Assembly: GCA_017431185.1 (NCBI GenBank)
Contig: JAFRLP010000400.1
Span: 1 to 6,682, forward strand
Direction: 5' to 3'
DNA from: Victivallales bacterium
GTDB lineage: Bacteria > Verrucomicrobiota > Lentisphaeria > Oligosphaerales > Oligosphaeraceae
DNA length: 6,682 nucleotides
The position numbers and the translations under genes were made by a program. This document shows, in pieces, positions 4,218 through 6,682 of this stretch. A model generated the notes under the pieces. That model ran no database searches, was not told where the DNA came from, and saw only the letters and a list, made by a program, of their open reading frames with translations. Each line of letters opens with the position of its first letter. Within the stretch, counting starts at the first letter, position 1.

Positions 4218-6558
4218 CGTCCTTTGCCTCCTTCGTTGGGCTGACCAGTTTTCTGGCGTCGGCCAGTTGCCGGTCGTTGCCGATGACGCACAGCACATCG
4301 CCTGGGGCAAGTTTCTGGTCTGGCAACGGGTTATCCGTGAACACGCCCTTCTCTCGACTGATGATTCGCACCACGGTCACGCCAGACTTGCTGCGCAGAT
4401 TCAGTTCCCGCAGAGAGTTGCCCAACGCAGGCGAATGAGCATCCAGCGGAAGTTCCGCCACCTGCAGGTTCAGCATCCCATCCAGTGACTCCAGGGCGGG
4501 GAATGCGGGCAATGTCGGACTGGCGAGCAGCTGACGCAGGGCGGCGAGCTGCGCGGCGGTGCCGGTGACATGCAGGCGGTCCCCGACGAACAGGCGGTCT
4601 TCTGGGCCTGGCGGAAGGACACTCCCGCCATCCAGAGGCTCGATAAGCGTGACGCTGGCTCCTGTTCGGTTGCGCAGGCGCAGTTCCGCGAGTGTCCGGC
4701 CCGCCACGCAGGAGGCGTCCGGAACCTGGCACACCTCGTTCTGAATGTCGTTGGCCTCGTTCTCCTCTCTGTCCCAGACCAATGCCAGCGTCTCCTGGCT
4801 CTCCGTGGCCAGACTGCGGATTTTCCGCCAGGAGAGAAGAATGATGACGGCATAGATGATGACGGCGAACACCATCACGCTCCAATCGCGGAACAGCAGA
4901 AGGCTCAGGGAGGTAACCTGTACGCACAGCACCAGCATGCAGAGGCCGGTGACGAGCATCATGGTCATCCGGCGCATGGCGCCGCCCATCCGGCCAGAGA
5001 CGAAGGAGGGGACGGAGGAGTTGGACACGCCCTCCCCCAACTGCCTGGCGGAGAGGAAGAAGCCGAAAATCAGAGGCAGGGAAACCAGCATGCTGGAGAG
5101 CCAGAGCAACTGCACATCCAGCGCCTTCAGCCAATCGGGGAGAAGCTGCCAGAGCGCCTTGCGCCCCTGCAGCCACTCCGCCACCAGAAAGACCACCGCA
5201 ATCAGCATCGTGTACAGGAGCAGGAAGGCGAGCGGGCGCATGCAAGCCTTCAGCCCGCCGCCGCGTCGAATGCCGTGGCCTGTGCGGCTGGCCCAGTTGG
5301 TGTAGCCGGAGAGCATCGTCTCCAACCTGGACGGACTCCAGCCCGAGACCTTCTGCGCCACCGTCGCCCCTCCCTTGAGCAAAGGCGGATTCAGCACCGT
5401 GGTCAGCACGGAGGCGCCGACCGCAATCTGGTACATCTGCGGATACGGGGCGCACCCGTCATTCAGGCTCATGCCCAACAGGGCGACCATGTAGGAGAAA
5501 TCGCCTATCTGCGCCAGGCCGACCCCAATCTGGAAGGCCTCCCGTCGCGGCTGCCCCAGAGCGAATGCCGCCAGCGTGTTGTTCAGGGTCTTGCCGACAA
5601 TGACCAGCAGCGAGACCAGCAGGATGGCTCCAAGATTCTGCCACATCTGGGGCAAATCGACCATCAGGCCGATGGAGACGAAGAAGATGGCGCTGAACAC
5701 GCTGCGCAGGGAGTCGGTATGTTCGCGCAACCGTCTGGCCACTTTGGATTCGGATGTGACGGCGCCGACCAGAAACGCCCCCAGAGCCAGGCTGAACTGA
5801 AGGTTGTCGGCGACGAAGGAGAGTCCGAAGCAGATGCCGAGGACAATGATCAGCAGTGTCTCGTCATCCCGCAGGCGACACAGGCGATTGAGGAATTTGG
5901 GCAGTATCAGCAGGCCAAAGCCCATCACGCCCACGAGGAAAAGCAGGAGTTTGACGAGCCGCGACGCCAGTTCGGAGGCCTGGAACTGCCCCGTCATCCC
6001 CAGTCCCGTGAGAATGGCGAGCAGGCCGATGGTGATGATGTCCTCCGACAGGGTGACTCCGAAGATGACGGAGGCGAAATGGCTTTTTGCGCACCCCATC
6101 TCCTCCAGGCTTTTGGCAAGCAAAGTGGTGGAGGAGTCGCACAGCATGGCCCCCAGAAAGACGCTGGGGACGGGGCCCCAGCGGAACACGCTGCGTCCCA
6201 ATGCGTAGCCGACCAGAAGCATCAGCGCCAAATCCACAGCAGCCGAGGGAAACACCACCCCGCCCAATTTGCGAAGACGGCGGATGTTCAAATCCAGTCC
6301 CATCGTGAACATCAGGAAGATGACGCCCAGATTCGCCAATTCGCTGACGATGGAGGGGTTGCCGATGAGGAAGGGCTTGATTTGGGGCAGCCCCATCAAC
6401 GCGCCTGCGGCGATATAGCCAATGACCTTGGGCCACCCCAGATAATGGAACAGGGCGGCGACCAGTCCCGCAGCCAGCATCACGGCGGCCAAATCCTGCA
6501 CCAAGGTCAAGGGTACCGTGGCGTTGACCTCGGCTAATGAAACACAAACACCAAACAT
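4210..6558 (-). CDS. CPA2 (Kef-type) cation:proton antiporter with two RCK_C domains
   Basis: Inner-membrane monovalent cation/H+ antiporter for K+ or Na+ and pH homeostasis. It has 782 residues from the ATG at 6558. Residues about 18-395 are a Na_H_Exchanger (PF00999) domain with many membrane helices. CPA2 signatures are IGYIAAGALMGL (46-57), FLMFTMGLDL (81-90), SSTTLLAKSLEEMG (142-155), SEDIITIGLLAI (171-182), LGAFLVGAV (259-267), FFVSIGLMVD (292-301) and GLAQIGDFSYM (347-357). Then come four further membrane segments at about 441-460, 482-502, 532-554 and 559-576. The C-terminus has two RCK_C/TrkA_C domains (about 605-675 and 698-772), each with a G-x-x-L-x-E-L-x-L-R core and a GD.L.V.G strand. 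No Rossmann RCK_N (GxGxxG) is present, unlike E. coli KefB/KefC. Substrate and ligand cannot be read from sequence. An in-frame GTG at 6591 would add 11 residues, but the predicted transcript starts near 6589, which favours the ATG. Neither start has a Shine-Dalgarno sequence. The stop overlaps the trmO start. Confidence 0.93.
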   Translation of the reverse strand: MFGVCVSLAEVNATVPLTLVQDLAAVMLAAGLVAALFHYLGWPKVIGYIAAGALMGLPQIKPFLIGNPSIVSELANLGVIFLMFTMGLDLNIRRLRKLGGVVFPSAAVDLALMLLVGYALGRSVFRWGPVPSVFLGAMLCDSSTTLLAKSLEEMGCAKSHFASVIFGVTLSEDIITIGLLAILTGLGMTGQFQASELASRLVKLLLFLVGVMGFGLLILPKFLNRLCRLRDDETLLIIVLGICFGLSFVADNLQFSLALGAFLVGAVTSESKVARRLREHTDSLRSVFSAIFFVSIGLMVDLPQMWQNLGAILLVSLLVIVGKTLNNTLAAFALGQPRREAFQIGVGLAQIGDFSYMVALLGMSLNDGCAPYPQMYQIAVGASVLTTVLNPPLLKGGATVAQKVSGWSPSRLETMLSGYTNWASRTGHGIRRGGGLKACMRPLAFLLLYTMLIAVVFLVAEWLQGRKALWQLLPDWLKALDVQLLWLSSMLVSLPLIFGFFLSARQLGEGVSNSSVPSFVSGRMGGAMRRMTMMLVTGLCMLVLCVQVTSLSLLLFRDWSVMVFAVIIYAVIILLSWRKIRSLATESQETLALVWDREENEANDIQNEVCQVPDASCVAGRTLAELRLRNRTGASVTLIEPLDGGSVLPPGPEDRLFVGDRLHVTGTAAQLAALRQLLASPTLPAFPALESLDGMLNLQVAELPLDAHSPALGNSLRELNLRSKSGVTVVRIISREKGVFTDNPLPDQKLAPGDVLCVIGNDRQLADARKLVSPTKEAKDGE
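4227..4233 (-). promoter_or_regulatory. Shine-Dalgarno site that decides the trmO start
   Basis: AAGGAGG on the minus strand, 9 bases before the GTG at 4217 and inside the last codons of the antiporter gene. It supports the GTG start over the longer in-frame ATG at 4310 and fits translational coupling to the antiporter. Confidence 0.75.
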
Positions 6559-6595
6559 TTCAAGACCAGGCTCTACCCAAAGAAAAAACACTGTT

Positions 6596-6623
6596 ACTAT
6601 ATCACAAATCCAATGGATTTCAG
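6596..6623 (-). promoter_or_regulatory. Candidate sigma70-type promoter for the antiporter-trmO pair
   Basis: Minus strand CTGAAA (6623-6618, 4 of 6 to TTGACA), 16 bases, then TATAGT (6601-6596, 5 of 6 to TATAAT). Predicted transcription start near 6589, leaving a leader of about 30 bases before the ATG at 6558. The 15-base palindrome between the two boxes suggests control by a DNA-binding protein. Prediction only. Confidence 0.45.
6606..6620 (-). promoter_or_regulatory. 15-base palindrome (possible operator) inside the antiporter promoter
   Basis: AAATCCATTGGATTT on the minus strand: perfect 7-base arms (AAATCCA and TGGATTT) around a single central base. It fills most of the spacer between the candidate -10 and -35 boxes and overlaps the -35 box by three bases. 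A further GGATTT half-site (minus strand, 6643-6638) lies about 17 bases upstream. Position and symmetry fit a repressor operator; the binding protein is unknown. Confidence 0.45.
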
Positions 6624-6636
6624 TCTGTCGGCTTGA

Positions 6637-6645
6637 AAAATCCTT
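6637..6645 (-). repeat. AAGGATTTT word upstream of the antiporter promoter
   Basis: The minus strand reads AAGGATTTT at 6645-6637, then after 14 bases TGAAATCC (6622-6615) at the -35 box. The same ordered pair stands upstream of cbiB. The remainder of the leader up to 6682 is AT-rich with an A-run on the minus strand and holds no gene that I can see. Confidence 0.35.
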
Positions 6646-6682
6646 TTTTTTTCCTATATTTCCGTAATCTAGACTAAAACAC

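Noticed and set aside
4218..4310. Longer trmO form starting at an ATG at 4310
   Set aside because: The extra 31 residues lie inside the antiporter coding region, lack family similarity, and the GTG at 4217 has a full AAGGAGG in the right place.
4331..5455. 374-codon minus-strand frame inside the antiporter gene
   Set aside because: Out-of-frame reading of the antiporter; R/A/G/H-rich with no domain, while the correct frame continues through uninterrupted.
4570..6537. 655-codon open frame on the plus strand, antisense to the antiporter
   Set aside because: It mirrors the antiporter gene in GC-rich DNA. The translation is rich in Q, H, G and D with no membrane segments or motifs, whereas the opposite strand gives clear CPA2 and RCK_C signatures.
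6615..6652. Plus-strand terminator: GGATTT, loop, AAATCC, then a T-run
   Set aside because: The six-base stem has only two G-C pairs and there is no plus-strand gene to the left for it to end. The repeats are better read as half-sites of the promoter region.
1..6682. Mobile elements, CRISPR array, tRNA or rRNA genes, defence or phage genes
   Set aside because: No transposase, integrase, regularly spaced repeats, cloverleaf-like sequence or known defence domain was found on either strand; the five genes fill almost all of the window.

Overview
The window holds five protein-coding genes, all on the minus strand, so transcription runs from high to low coordinates. The genes are GC-rich and the spacers between them are AT-rich. 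The organism is a Gram-negative (diderm) bacterium: there is an outer-membrane efflux channel of the TolC/OprM type and a periplasmic adaptor, both with lipoprotein-like signal sequences. Two genes (the adaptor and trmO) have strong AGGAG-type ribosome binding sites, whereas cbiB and the antiporter show none. I cannot name the taxon with confidence. The gene styles would fit a member of the Planctomycetes-Verrucomicrobia-Chlamydiae group, but this is only an impression.

Layout in the direction of transcription. (1) 6592-6682 is an AT-rich leader with a candidate sigma70-type promoter and a 15-base palindrome between its -35 and -10 boxes. (2) 6558-4210 is a CPA2 (KefB/KefC-like) cation:proton antiporter with an extra membrane block and two C-terminal RCK_C (TrkA_C) domains. 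(3) 4217-3396 is trmO, the tRNA N6-methyladenosine (t6A37) methyltransferase. Its GTG start overlaps the antiporter stop by 8 bases, so the two are translationally coupled. (4) 3395-3282 is an intergenic stretch with a second candidate promoter, a 9-base direct repeat around the -35 box and an inverted repeat at the predicted start of transcription. (5) 3281-2307 is cbiB (adenosylcobinamide-phosphate synthase), with no other cobalamin gene in view. (6) 2241-817 is a TolC/OprM-family outer-membrane lipoprotein, followed 15 bases later by (7) a MacA-like periplasmic adaptor that starts at 801 and runs off the window edge. An inner-membrane pump gene (MacB-type ABC or RND) would be expected just beyond base 1.

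The genes form three functional blocks: ion homeostasis with tRNA modification, a solitary cobalamin assembly or salvage step, and a tripartite efflux or export pump. The protein families are all known and I see no evidence of a new defence system, mobile element, CRISPR array or RNA gene. The least-explained signal is in the two promoter regions. Upstream of both the antiporter and cbiB there is the same pair of short words (AAGGATTTT, then TGAAATCC at the -35 box), which suggests a shared regulator. No gene-free stretch exceeds 300 bases.
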